A DNA stretch of 64,000 nt from Tenacibaculum gallaicum (GCF_003387615.1 NZ_QUNS01000001.1:186001-250000); one strand, 5' to 3'; positions 8,209 to 16,480 are shown, numbered from the stretch's first letter. Notes: generated from the sequence alone by a model not told the origin. Numbers and translations: made by a program.

Positions 8209-10638
8209 ATGAAAAGAATATATATACAATTTTTACTACTACTCACTGTAGTATTTAGTATTAGCTTACAGGCACAGACTTTACCAACAGTAAATAATGA
8301 TGAGTTTTTAATGAACTCAGGTGGAACTTATAGCGATTTACAACCCGCTTTAGCAGGAAGCTGTAGCGGTTGTGAACTACCTGATTTAGATATTAGAGAC
8401 AATTCACCCAATTGGAGTAGCTCTTTTGATGCTGCTGTAGCTAATGAAAGCTTGATTAGAAGTGCTGCAAAGAAAAAAGCAAGAGAATGGTATGAGCGAC
8501 AAAAAGGTGTTATAGAAAATTTTTTAGAAAACAAATATCACAAACAATTTTCATCTTTTAATGAGGCTAAAGACTATGCTTTTTCAGAATTTGAAGTGAA
8601 AAACAAGACGATTAATGTTGACCCAATTGTAAGTACTAAAAACTCAGACCGAATTAGAAGAGCCCTTAAAAAAAAGGTACATATTAAAGGCTTAAAAGCG
8701 TTAAAAATAAGAGAAGCAGAAATTAAGGCAGGTAACACCAACAAACCACTATATCCTGATTTTGAAGTAAACGGTACTCCTTTAAAAAATTTAAAAAGCA
8801 CTGCCGCTGTAACAACAGCATATAATAATCTCTTAAATCAATTTGTAGACAATACATGGAAAGAGTTTGAAGGTCGTCATATCATGAAAATACTAGGGCT
8901 TCCTTTTAACAATAAGGTTTTAAAAACAAAGAATAACTACTATGGAAGTTTAGGTACTTGGGATAAGTTAGACTTTATGCAGTTTACAATTCATTATGAG
9001 TCGATTATCAACAGACCTGCGCCAATTCCTTGGAGTGAAAGAGAAATTAAACTTTTTAATAAGTATTTGGATAAAGCCAATACTGTTACTGCTACCTATG
9101 TGGAAAACTATATTAATGCGAATAAAGAGAGTGAAATGTCATTGTTCCACCCTAATTATTGGAAAATAATATGGAAAAGGGATTATAAGGGTAATCCTTT
9201 TTCTACTAAAGCAGCAAAAAATAAACATCAACAGTTAAAAAGGAAAGAACTTAGCAGGCTTATTAGTAGCACTACTATGAATGCTACATTTACAATAGAT
9301 TACTTAGTGTCATTACTCAAAATAACAGATAAAGACCAATTACAATGGTTAAACGACCATCCAAGTAAAGGGGATGAATTTGTAAAAGAGATAAGTGAAG
9401 CTAAACAAAAGGATGCTGACATGCCTCCTCCGATACCCGGAGAGTTAAGCTTTCCACCAGACCATCACCAACAACTAGCCCAATGGGATATTAGAACTGA
9501 GTTAAAAAACGGTGCTATTATTGGAGGATTAGTGAGAGAGCTTAAACTTACTGACGCAAACCAAAAAAAATGGTTATATGAACACAAAACAGAAGCTAAT
9601 AATTTTATTGGGTTTGCTAATAAGCATAGAATAAATGATAAAATAACAGACAAAGCCAAAGCTTATATCAATGGACAAGTAGAATTAGAGGCAGCAACTC
9701 AAAAAATACCTTGGAAATCTAGTACAGGAATACTTGAAAACAACCCTAATTTAAAATTTACACATGTATATCATGACTTTGGTAAAAGTATATCTTTCTA
9801 TAAATTAACGGATGGTTCTGTAATAGCTTCCTCTAGTTATGAAAAAGTATTAACCAGTGCAGGTGACTTAATAGATAAAGACAGAAGCAACATAGGTGGA
9901 TGTCAAAATTGTAGATTTTATTACATAAAACTTTCAGAAAATGATGCATGGGCAGAGATGCTTTTTAACCCTAATAATTTAGCAGATGAACTTAAAACTT
10001 TATTTGCTCTTGCAGGAAAAGAAATAGGTAAAAACTTAGGGCGTTATGTATTACCTGTTGAGGACATTAAAATCCTTATTGATGGTAAAGATTTTGATGG
10101 ACAACAAGTAGCTCGTTGGAAAGGAGCAACCTTTTTGTTATTAACAGTAGTACCTGGTAGTAAAGGTCTAAAAATTGCAGGAAGAATAGCTGTAAATGCT
10201 GCAAGGTGGGGTAAAATTATAGTAGTTAATGGTAAAAGAATAAAATATTCTCATAAATTAGTAAATGGTATTGTTGATTTTGGAACATATCAAAGTAAAA
10301 AGTTTAGAAAAGTTTTAGGTATTGCTGATGATCTTACTAAACAAGCTCACCATGTTCTTTCAAGAAATTTAAGAACACATAGAGCAATACAAAAAGCGGC
10401 TAAAAGTAAAACAAATCCGTTTCATATTGATGAGTTTTTAAATGGCATACCAGTTGATAAATGGAGAAATCAACCAAATCATCATCTATATGATAGAAGA
10501 ATAAGAGAGTTATTGGATGCAATACCTAGTGGGTTAAGCCCTGAAGATACATTTAGTAGATTAGAATTAATTATTAAAAACGTAAAAGAAGTAATTAAAA
10601 ACAATCCTAATACTCATTTAAATGATTTAATTTTTTAA
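8209..10638 (+). CDS. Sec-exported polymorphic toxin with C-terminal AHH nuclease domain
   Basis: 809 aa. Residues 1-22 are a signal peptide (ends LQAQ). The long middle is helical and unlike known families by eye; CSGC (about 53-56) and CQNC (about 566-569) are two CxxC pairs. Residues about 610-670 contain a hydrophobic pretoxin-like linker (VEDIKILIDGKDFDGQQVA, LLTVVPGSKGLK). The last 97 residues are an AHH domain of the HNH/Endo VII nuclease superfamily: Ala713-His714-His715 and a downstream NHHLYDRRIRELL segment. It should cleave DNA or RNA of a target cell. There is no T9SS domain, PAAR, VgrG or RHS repeats, so its route out is unclear. An immunity-like gene starts two bases after its stop. 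Confidence 0.8.
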   Translation: MKRIYIQFLLLLTVVFSISLQAQTLPTVNNDEFLMNSGGTYSDLQPALAGSCSGCELPDLDIRDNSPNWSSSFDAAVANESLIRSAAKKKAREWYERQKGVIENFLENKYHKQFSSFNEAKDYAFSEFEVKNKTINVDPIVSTKNSDRIRRALKKKVHIKGLKALKIREAEIKAGNTNKPLYPDFEVNGTPLKNLKSTAAVTTAYNNLLNQFVDNTWKEFEGRHIMKILGLPFNNKVLKTKNNYYGSLGTWDKLDFMQFTIHYESIINRPAPIPWSEREIKLFNKYLDKANTVTATYVENYINANKESEMSLFHPNYWKIIWKRDYKGNPFSTKAAKNKHQQLKRKELSRLISSTTMNATFTIDYLVSLLKITDKDQLQWLNDHPSKGDEFVKEISEAKQKDADMPPPIPGELSFPPDHHQQLAQWDIRTELKNGAIIGGLVRELKLTDANQKKWLYEHKTEANNFIGFANKHRINDKITDKAKAYINGQVELEAATQKIPWKSSTGILENNPNLKFTHVYHDFGKSISFYKLTDGSVIASSSYEKVLTSAGDLIDKDRSNIGGCQNCRFYYIKLSENDAWAEMLFNPNNLADELKTLFALAGKEIGKNLGRYVLPVEDIKILIDGKDFDGQQVARWKGATFLLLTVVPGSKGLKIAGRIAVNAARWGKIIVVNGKRIKYSHKLVNGIVDFGTYQSKKFRKVLGIADDLTKQAHHVLSRNLRTHRAIQKAAKSKTNPFHIDEFLNGIPVDKWRNQPNHHLYDRRIRELLDAIPSGLSPEDTFSRLELIIKNVKEVIKNNPNTHLNDLIF

Positions 10639-10640
10639 AA

Positions 10641-11303
10641 ATGAAATATTATAGAATATCTGACACTGTAGATTTGAACGTTATAGGAAAGTATCCTCAA
10701 ATAGAAGATGTAAAATGTGATTGCGACCCTATAGAAGATCCCTTATTTATTGATAATATAGGATATAAAAAAATAAACTTTACTCCTAAAACACCTATAG
10801 GTATTTTAAATAAAGGAGCTAAATTAACAGACGTTTTAACATCACCTTCAATAGGGTATACAAAAAAAATAATAGCAAGTGATGAGTTTAAAAATGTTTT
10901 ATGTCAATTTGGAGATGAAAATTTTCAATTTTTTAAATCTGAAATAGAAATAACAAAAAATAAAAAAGCATATTATTGGATATTAAACCCAACAAATTTT
11001 AATTATAATGATATAGATTTTAAAAATTCTGAATTTTTTCTTATAAGAGACTTATTCATAAAAGAAGAAAAACTAAATGTTAATTCATTAGAGGATTTTT
11101 TGGCTGAAAAAAATAGAATTGAAAATTTAGGGTTTTTGTACCAATTTCATATTGAAAAGTTACTTATAGAACCAAAGTCTAAAAGAGATTTTATAATAGT
11201 AGATAATGTTAAAGCAGGTATAGGTTATTATGTGTCTGAAAACATAAAAGAAGAAATAACTAAAAGAAATTTAACTGGACTGGAATTCATCGAATTAAAT
11301 TGA
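10641..11303 (+). CDS. Probable cognate immunity protein, DUF1629/Imm11-like
   Basis: 220 aa, cytoplasmic, no signal peptide. It opens MKYYRISD and has the family-like order: a TDVLTSPSIGY segment, then IIASDEFKNVLCQF, YYWILNP, a (ND)IDFKNSEFF stretch, and a C-terminal VSENIKEEITKRNLTGLEF. This pattern resembles DUF1629-type (Imm11/Imm43) immunity proteins, which commonly pair with HNH-type nuclease toxins. It follows the AHH toxin gene with two bases between stop and start. Base composition is even more AT-rich than its neighbours, with many ATA and AAA codons, as often seen in transferred immunity genes. Binding to this toxin is inferred from position and family. Confidence 0.7.
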   Translation: MKYYRISDTVDLNVIGKYPQIEDVKCDCDPIEDPLFIDNIGYKKINFTPKTPIGILNKGAKLTDVLTSPSIGYTKKIIASDEFKNVLCQFGDENFQFFKSEIEITKNKKAYYWILNPTNFNYNDIDFKNSEFFLIRDLFIKEEKLNVNSLEDFLAEKNRIENLGFLYQFHIEKLLIEPKSKRDFIIVDNVKAGIGYYVSENIKEEITKRNLTGLEFIELN

Positions 11304-11429
11304 TGTCAATTTTGACAGGGAAAGGTATGATATTTTAGATTATGCCTCTTTAGAGGAATTAGAAGGTATTTTAAAATAAATATTTTCATTTATGAAGACT
11401 TTAAAGAATTTATAAAACTGTATAAATAG
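11299..11429 (+). pseudogene. Remnant of an immunity-like gene, two frames, no start
   Basis: Directly after the immunity gene an open stretch without a start codon encodes an acidic protein-like tail (ILDYASLEELEGILK, stop at 11377-11379). In another frame the next 15 codons read IFIYEDFKEFIKLYK and stop at 11427-11429. Together they look like the 3' end of a decayed, frameshifted gene. The family is not recognised. Confidence 0.45.
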
Positions 11430-11436
11430 AAGAAAT

Positions 11437-11464
11437 AAACAGCCTGTACAAAAGCAGGCTGTTT
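11437..11464 (+). terminator. Hairpin closing the toxin-immunity unit
   Basis: Ten-bp stem AAACAGCCTG / CAGGCTGTTT (11437-11446 with 11455-11464), loop TACAAAAG. The shape and loop recur at 12697-12716 before the second secreted paralogue. The U-run is short, so it may be a weak terminator or a processing site. Confidence 0.65.
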
Positions 11465-11481
11465 AATTAGAATATTAAAGC

Positions 11482-12186
11482 ATGAGACATAAATTAGTAA
11501 TCTTTGCACTATTCATAGTTAGTTTAGTGCAAGCTCAAAAAGAAAATTTTTCAGACAAAAGTATTTCTTTTTTAATACATTCCAGAAGAGTTCAAAGTAA
11601 AGAAATAGCAGACAGCATAAGGCAAAAAGAAAAAGAGTCTTTTAATAAGTTTAAAAAAAACTTAGAGAAAACTGGGGATACAATAAATGTTAATACAGAA
11701 ACAATTCCTTCCTATGCCTCCTTTGATGTTAGAAGTGTTAAATACTTTAGAATAAACCCAAAAGAATATATAGAATTTGAAATCAGAGATAAAAATGCTC
11801 CTATTTTACATAAAAATAACTTTACAAACATTGTAAAAATAACTAGAGATAGTTTAATAATGAGTTTTTTTTCAATAGATAATTTTAAGGTTTATGACTT
11901 TACTGTTGAAAAAGGATATAATGACTTTAGTAATTTTAAATTAACAAAAAAGGATTTGAATGATAGGAAAGTAATAGCAGAGTTTGATTGTTATAAAGTA
12001 ATAATGGAAAGTGATTTAAAAATTTTAGAAATGTATGTATCTGAGCAAATAGACTTGAACTATCACCCTATAATAAATGATTTGAAAATTTTAAAACTAT
12101 ACTACCCATTATACATTAAGGTAATGAGTAAGAAACTACCTCAATACATTTTTTCTGAATACAACTTTGTAAGAGATAATTACTAA
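11482..12186 (+). CDS. Small secreted protein, GLPGLI-like (copy 1)
   Basis: 234 aa with a signal peptide (residues 1-18, ends VQAQ). The body is beta-rich and very AT-rich in codon use. RKVIAEFDCYKV and EMYVSEQIDL near residues 173-202 are matched in the gene at 12737 (RRRIHGLDCFFI, EMYVTNEIKL), so the two are paralogues. The G/F-x-C motif followed by an EMYV-type strand recalls GLPGLI-family exported proteins of Bacteroidota, but the name motif is absent and the assignment is tentative. The location would be periplasm or surface. It follows a hairpin and precedes a DMP19-like gene. Function unknown. Confidence 0.6.
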   Translation: MRHKLVIFALFIVSLVQAQKENFSDKSISFLIHSRRVQSKEIADSIRQKEKESFNKFKKNLEKTGDTINVNTETIPSYASFDVRSVKYFRINPKEYIEFEIRDKNAPILHKNNFTNIVKITRDSLIMSFFSIDNFKVYDFTVEKGYNDFSNFKLTKKDLNDRKVIAEFDCYKVIMESDLKILEMYVSEQIDLNYHPIINDLKILKLYYPLYIKVMSKKLPQYIFSEYNFVRDNY

Positions 12187-12267
12187 GTACATATGATTAA
12201 GTTTAATTAACATTATTTTGCGTCATTTACATGATACTTGTATTTTCAAACGCTAAGTTTTATAAAA

Positions 12268-12680
12268 ATGAGAAAAAGAGAAGAACTTCAAGAACTATGG
12301 GAAAAATAGTAGATATAGGTGTAACAGATTACGATTCACTAAACAGTCATCAAAGAATTTGGTTTAACATTGAGCCTTTAGTTAACGGAGGTATAATTGA
12401 ATATTACACAAATCATGGAGCTGAAAATAATTCTGACTTATTAGAGGATTTAAAAAAAATAAATTTAAATACTGTGATTAGTGTTTTTAACGAAGTTAAT
12501 ACCTTATTTATGAAAGGTAAACCTCCGAAAGATATTGACGAAAGAAATAATGAGATTAGTGAATGGGACACAAAAAAAATAGATATACTTGAGAGAAGCG
12601 AGAAAAATTTTTGGGAAAATTCTCAAGAAACGGAAATAGTTTTATATAAATATGTAAATGAAAATTTAAAAAAAAATTGA
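12268..12680 (+). pseudogene. DMP19/DUF4375-like immunity gene with a frameshift near its 5' end
   Basis: An ATG at 12268, after an A-rich leader, reads MRKREELQELWEK and meets TAG at 12307. Shifting frame within the A5 run at 12302-12306 continues as IVDIGVTDYDSLNSHQ and stays open to 12680. One extra A would restore an uninterrupted protein of about 137 aa. The main body (HQRIWFNIEPLVNGGIIEYY, NHGAEN) matches the DMP19 (DUF4375) pattern in which an N-N-G-G-like turn precedes an aromatic strand; this family is often found among immunity genes. A shorter protein could start at ATG 12298 (MGKIVDIG) or in frame at 12231. Broken gene, slippage site or sequencing error remain possible. Confidence 0.6.
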
Positions 12681-12696
12681 AATCTAAAAACTATAA

Positions 12697-12716
12697 AACC
12701 TGTGTAAAAGCAGGTT
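12697..12716 (+). terminator. Short hairpin, relative of the one at 11437
   Basis: Six-bp stem AACCTG / CAGGTT with loop TGTAAAAG. Core CCTGTRYAAAAGCAGG is shared with 11437-11464, and both lie about 20 bases before the start of a GLPGLI-like secreted gene. It is too short to be a convincing terminator on its own. Confidence 0.45.
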
Positions 12717-12736
12717 CTATTAATTTAAAAAAGGAA

Positions 12737-13435
12737 ATGAGAAGTAAGTTATTGGTTTTAATATTGTTTGTAGTTAGTTTGGTACAAGCGCAGAAAAAAA
12801 GTAGTCAGCTACCAGAAAGTAATAGGTATTTTGTTTTCAAAAAATCAATAGAGATTTCTCAGGAAGGCTTATCTAATTTTAAACAAAAACAGGATTCTCT
12901 AATTGATAGTGAATACCAGCTAGAAGAGAAAGATTCGCTTATGAACAAAAAACTGAAATCGTTAAATCTTACCAAAATTTTTGAAAAAACTGGTGATGTA
13001 GAAATTCATGTAGAATATAGGAATGACTCTATTTGGCGATTTAAGAAGCAAAAGAACGAAATGATAGGAGGTTATTTTATGATATTAAAAGAAAAAGGAA
13101 TTTTGCATTACTATGACAAGACAAAACAACATTTATATAATAAATACAATCTTTTCAATAAAAAATATGAGTATGAAGTAATCAGAGATTTAAAAAATAG
13201 AAGAAGAATACATGGATTAGATTGTTTTTTTATAAAACTTATAAGGAAAGATCCAGAAGGTAATTTAGGTAATACGATTTATGAAATGTATGTTACAAAT
13301 GAAATAAAACTACCTTTACACTCAGTTTTAAATATTAATAAGTATATGGAGAATACTTTTCCTGTAGAAGTAAAAATATTTGAAAATAAACTTAGTGGGG
13401 TTGTAGAAACTATAAGATTAGTTCAAACCAATTAA
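12737..13435 (+). CDS. Small secreted protein, GLPGLI-like (copy 2)
   Basis: 232 aa from the ATG at 12737, chosen because it places a clean signal peptide (MRSKLLVLILFVVSLVQAQ) at the N terminus; an upstream TTG at 12677 would add 20 unlikely residues. Shares signal peptide, KTGD segment, G-L-D-C motif and EMYVTNEIKLPLHSV with the gene at 11482, so it is a diverged tandem paralogue. The LPLHSVL-x-FPVEVKI region resembles the second half of GLPGLI-family proteins. Residues about 45-85 are charged and probably coiled-coil. Function unknown. Confidence 0.6.
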   Translation: MRSKLLVLILFVVSLVQAQKKSSQLPESNRYFVFKKSIEISQEGLSNFKQKQDSLIDSEYQLEEKDSLMNKKLKSLNLTKIFEKTGDVEIHVEYRNDSIWRFKKQKNEMIGGYFMILKEKGILHYYDKTKQHLYNKYNLFNKKYEYEVIRDLKNRRRIHGLDCFFIKLIRKDPEGNLGNTIYEMYVTNEIKLPLHSVLNINKYMENTFPVEVKIFENKLSGVVETIRLVQTN

Positions 13436-13477
13436 AAATAAAAGGGAGACATTCTCCAATGTAATATTAACTTACTT

Positions 13478-13607
13478 TTAAAACATAATAGTATAATTTT
13501 CTGTATAATCATCAGGTAAAGAGGCTCCAATATCTCTTAAATAGTTTTCTAATCCACTTAATTATTTGTGTTTTTAACTTATAAATAGGTTTATAGTTGT
13601 TGTTCTT
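13478..13607 (-). pseudogene. Minus-strand gene debris downstream of metB
   Basis: On the minus strand, 13561-13478 is open with protein-like content (LSGLENYLRDIGASLPDDY) ending at a TAA (13480-13478). Just upstream a different frame reads KNNNYKPIYKLKTQI, so a one-base indel may separate two parts of one lost gene. No start codon and no recognised family. Confidence 0.35.
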
Positions 13608-13613
13608 TATTAG

Positions 13614-14762
13614 CTATTTAGAAAGTGCTTGCTCTAAATCCGCTAATAAATCCTCAACATCTTCTACCCCAACACTCAAACGAATTAAAGAATCGGTAAT
13701 TCCTATTTTCATACGTTCAGTTTCCGGAATAGATGCATGTGTCATGGTTACTGGATGACTTACCAAGCTTTCTACTCCTCCTAGCGATTCTGCTAACGTA
13801 AATAGTTGAGTATTTTCTAAAAAAGTTAAAGCAGCTTGTTTACTTTCATCTTTCAATCGAAAAGAAACCATGCCTCCAAAAGCACCCATCTGCTTTTTGG
13901 CGATTTCGTGATTTGGATGGTTTTTTAAACCTGGATACAATACTTCGCTTACTTTTGGATGTGCTGATAAATATTTAGCTACTGCTTTTCCATTTTCACA
14001 ATGACGTTGCATACGTAAATGCAAGGTTTTTACTCCACGAAGTGCTAAAAACGAATCCATAGGTCCTGCGATAGCCCCCGCAGCAAACTGAATAAAGTGC
14101 AGTTGTTCTGCTAACTCAGCATTTTTAGTCATTAAAGCTCCCATGACCAAATCGGAATGCCCTCCTAAATACTTGGTTGCTGAATGCATTACGATATCTA
14201 CACCCAAATCTAACGGGCGTTGTAAATACGGTGTTGCAAAAGTATTATCTACCGCTATAACAATAGCTGCGTTTTTCGTTTTAACTGCTTTTGTTATTTT
14301 CTCAATATCCGCAATCTTCATTAATGGATTGGTAGGTGTTTCAATCCAAATTAATTTTGTTTTTTCTGAAATTGCATTGGCTACATTCGCTACTTCATTC
14401 ATATCAACATATCGAAATTTCAATCCATATTTTTCAAACATGTTGGTAAACATTCTGTAGGTTCCACCATAAATATCATCTCCTGCAATTACCTCATCAC
14501 CCGGATTTAATGTACGTAACACACAATCAATAGCCGATAAACCAGAAGAAAAAGCAAATCCGTGTGTTCCATTTTCAAGAGCTGCAAATGCATTTTCTAA
14601 AGCAGTACGTGTGGGGTTTGCGGAACGTGAATACGCATAGCCTTTATTCACTCCCGGACTTGACTGTGCATAGGTTGACGTTTGAAAAATCGGAGGCATT
14701 ACTGCTCCTGTAGCTTCTTCAGGTTGTTGACCTCCGTGAATTGTTTTTGTATTAAATTTCAT
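13614..14762 (-). CDS. metB: Cystathionine gamma-synthase / gamma-lyase family PLP enzyme
   Basis: 382-aa Cys/Met-metabolism PLP enzyme of the trans-sulfuration group. The Schiff-base lysine lies in SATKYLGGHSDLVMG (about 196-210); YSRSANPTR, SSGLSAID and ETPTNPLMKIADI are further family motifs, and LAESLGGVESLVSHP is the C-terminal substrate loop. Synthase (O-acyl-homoserine plus cysteine to cystathionine) and lyase directions cannot be separated by eye; metB is the best guess. It is alone on its strand, with a DinB-family gene upstream at 51 bases. It supplies sulfur amino acids and fits with the lysC step elsewhere in the window. Confidence 0.85.
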   Translation of the reverse strand: MKFNTKTIHGGQQPEEATGAVMPPIFQTSTYAQSSPGVNKGYAYSRSANPTRTALENAFAALENGTHGFAFSSGLSAIDCVLRTLNPGDEVIAGDDIYGGTYRMFTNMFEKYGLKFRYVDMNEVANVANAISEKTKLIWIETPTNPLMKIADIEKITKAVKTKNAAIVIAVDNTFATPYLQRPLDLGVDIVMHSATKYLGGHSDLVMGALMTKNAELAEQLHFIQFAAGAIAGPMDSFLALRGVKTLHLRMQRHCENGKAVAKYLSAHPKVSEVLYPGLKNHPNHEIAKKQMGAFGGMVSFRLKDESKQAALTFLENTQLFTLAESLGGVESLVSHPVTMTHASIPETERMKIGITDSLIRLSVGVEDVEDLLADLEQALSK

Positions 14763-14812
14763 CTGTTAACATTTATTGTCTTTTTCAGAATAAACATCAA
14801 GTTTTTAGAGAT

Positions 14813-15268
14813 TTAAACCAATTTACTCAAGTTCATGATAATTCCTAAGTGCATTCCTTCATGTAGATTATTAAAAGCTACAGCACTTTCAAAAGAATCT
14901 ATCACAAAACCTGTACTGGTTTCGTATTCTTGATGTTTTGTAAAAATCCCTGCTTCAAAATCTTCTTCTAAGGTTTCAGGTAAACCAATTAATAGTTCTT
15001 TTACCTCTTCAAACTCTTCTTCAGTAAAACCTTTCGTTGGAATAGTTCCTTTTTTATACCCTTCAATTAATTCATCAGGAGCTAAACAGTTTAATCCTGA
15101 TAATTTATAATGTAATAATTGTTGTGTAACTACTAAATGGGCTACATTCCACGCGATATTATTGTTAAACCCTTCTGGAATTATATGTAACTGTTCGTGT
15201 GATAAGCCTTCTATTCTTTTTAAAACTAAGTCTCTTGATCTTTTTAAAACTTCAAACTGTTTGTTCAT
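14813..15268 (-). CDS. DinB-family putative metal-dependent hydrolase/transferase
   Basis: 151-aa four-helix-bundle protein of the DinB/YfiT superfamily. The three histidines that bind a metal in this fold are His44 (WNVAHLVV) and His136/His140 (NNLHEGMHLG). Some relatives are thiol S-transferases (bacillithiol or mycothiol); others have no known activity. Cytoplasmic. It precedes metB in the same direction, with a 50-base gap, and may be co-transcribed. A second, distant DinB gene is at 26377. Confidence 0.82.
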   Translation of the reverse strand: MNKQFEVLKRSRDLVLKRIEGLSHEQLHIIPEGFNNNIAWNVAHLVVTQQLLHYKLSGLNCLAPDELIEGYKKGTIPTKGFTEEEFEEVKELLIGLPETLEEDFEAGIFTKHQEYETSTGFVIDSFESAVAFNNLHEGMHLGIIMNLSKLV

Positions 15269-15405
15269 TTTTCTACTTATTTTAGCTACATCAAAGATAC
15301 CTATTTAGCCATGAAAATATATTAATGGTATATTATATTTATGTGGTTAATACGAACATATAAAATTAAGGTATTGAATAACAAACATTATAAAACGTTA
15401 CATAG

Positions 15406-15753
15406 ATGAAAAAGGTTTATTTTTTACAAACTTGTGATACTTGCCGAAGAATTTTAAAAGAAGTGAATCTTGACGGATTTGAAAAACAAGAAATAAAATC
15501 CAACCCGATTACCGTTGCTCAATTAGAGGCAATTCGTGAGTTGACAGATAGCTACGAAAGCTTATTTAACAAACGCGCAAAACTATACAGAGAAATGGAT
15601 TTAAAAAATCAGCATTTAACGGAAGCTGATTACAAACAATATATTTTAGATGAATACACGTTTTTAAAACGTCCTGTTTTTATTGTTGACAACCAAATTT
15701 TTATTGGAAACAGTAAAAAAGTGGTGGAAAGTTTAAAAACATCACTAAATTAA
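15406..15753 (+). CDS. ArsC/Spx-family thioredoxin-fold protein
   Basis: 115 aa. The CDTC pair (Cys10, Cys13) follows the first beta strand, as in ArsC and Spx. The LKRPVFIVDNQIFIGN segment near the C terminus holds the conserved Arg-Pro of the family. Single-domain ArsC-like proteins act as arsenate reductases or as redox-sensing regulators; in Bacteroidota they are mostly uncharacterised, so no symbol is given. It is monocistronic, ended by a strong hairpin. Confidence 0.82.
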   Translation: MKKVYFLQTCDTCRRILKEVNLDGFEKQEIKSNPITVAQLEAIRELTDSYESLFNKRAKLYREMDLKNQHLTEADYKQYILDEYTFLKRPVFIVDNQIFIGNSKKVVESLKTSLN

Positions 15754-15757
15754 TTGA

Positions 15758-15786
15758 AAAACTCCGACTTTTAAAGTCGGAGTTTT
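15758..15786 (+). terminator. Terminator of the ArsC-like gene
   Basis: Thirteen-bp stem with core CTCCGACTT / AAGTCGGAG and a three-base loop, flanked by A4 and T4 (15758-15770 with 15774-15786). Confidence 0.85.
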
Positions 15787-15810
15787 CTATAATGCTAATT
15801 TATATACTTC

Positions 15811-15829
15811 CCTTCGACTACGCTCAAGG
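15811..15829. repeat. Candidate dispersed intergenic repeat
   Basis: CCTTCGACTACGCTCAAGG is an imperfect palindrome, GC-rich for this genome, and lies between convergent genes. From memory, closely similar short elements recur between genes in many Flavobacteriaceae. Only one copy is in this window. Confidence 0.35.
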
Positions 15830-15843
15830 AATATAGAAGTCTT

Positions 15844-16326
15844 TTAATTTGAAGCTATGCTTTTGTTGTTTGTAGAGGCTTCTACCATAGCGGATAATTC
15901 ATCCATGGTAAGATTGGTTTTAATTCCTAGTAATACCATTTCATCACTTTTATCATGAACGTTTACAATAATTTCTTTGATACGGTCTTTTGTCTCTCTA
16001 AAATAAACCGTAACTTTTTCCTTACCATCTTTTACTTTTACTAAAGTTTTCAAGTTATTTCTTCTAACAAACTTTTTAAAATCTTGTTGTACTGAAGCCA
16101 TATTATTATTGAATACCATAATTTTATAGTTTTTAGATTTCTTTAAGAAAACCCCAAACTCATCAGTATCTTCATCAGAGATAAACATATTAGCAAAAAA
16201 ACTTGGTATGTTTAAAGACACCTCAGCCTTGTCTTTATTAGATTGATAAAACGTTTTAAAGTTTTGTTTTTGCGCAAAAGAACTTAGCACAAAAAGACAG
16301 AAAAAGATAGTTGCAATTCGTTTCAT
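15844..16326 (-). CDS. DUF4252 domain-containing exported protein
   Basis: 160 aa with a signal peptide (ends SSFAQ, about residue 19). The body matches the DUF4252 pattern of small exported Bacteroidota proteins: a FMVFNN-like strand, an acidic DEDTDEF turn, and a C-terminal IIVNVHDKSDEMVLLGIKTN strand set. Cytosol-facing domains are absent, so it acts in the periplasm or envelope. No function is known for the family. It is transcribed alone; the tRNA terminator separates it from the upstream tRNA gene. Confidence 0.8.
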   Translation of the reverse strand: MKRIATIFFCLFVLSSFAQKQNFKTFYQSNKDKAEVSLNIPSFFANMFISDEDTDEFGVFLKKSKNYKIMVFNNNMASVQQDFKKFVRRNNLKTLVKVKDGKEKVTVYFRETKDRIKEIIVNVHDKSDEMVLLGIKTNLTMDELSAMVEASTNNKSIASN

Positions 16327-16373
16327 AATAGTGTTTTAAATGAAGACGACGCTAATAAGAATTTGTTACAAAC

Positions 16374-16408
16374 AAAAAAGCCTTAACTTATTCAGTTAAG
16401 ACTTTTTT
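16374..16408 (-). terminator. Terminator of the first tRNA-Gln gene
   Basis: Stem AAAAAAG-CTTAACT / AGTTAAG-CTTTTTT with one C·A mismatch, loop TATTC. It starts two bases after the tRNA 3' end on the minus strand. Confidence 0.85.
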
Positions 16409-16409
16409 G

Positions 16410-16480
16410 TTGGCCCACAAGGACTCGAACCTTGAATATTGGTACCAAAAACCAGTGTGTTACCATTACACCATGGGCCA
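16410..16480 (-). tRNA. tRNA-Gln(TTG), copy 1
   Basis: 71-nt cloverleaf on the minus strand. Acceptor TGGCCCA / TGGGCCA, D-loop AATGGTAA, anticodon loop TTTTGGT with anticodon TTG, and T-arm CAAGGTTCGAGTCCTTG. Discriminator A; CCA is not encoded. A TATATTTG -7 box is at 16500-16493. Confidence 0.95.

Noticed and set aside
15316..15335. A sequence similar to the TetR operator (AATATATTAATGGTATATT) upstream of the DinB gene at 14813
   Set aside because: Only one arm is intact and the spacing is one base short, so it is probably chance in AT-rich DNA.
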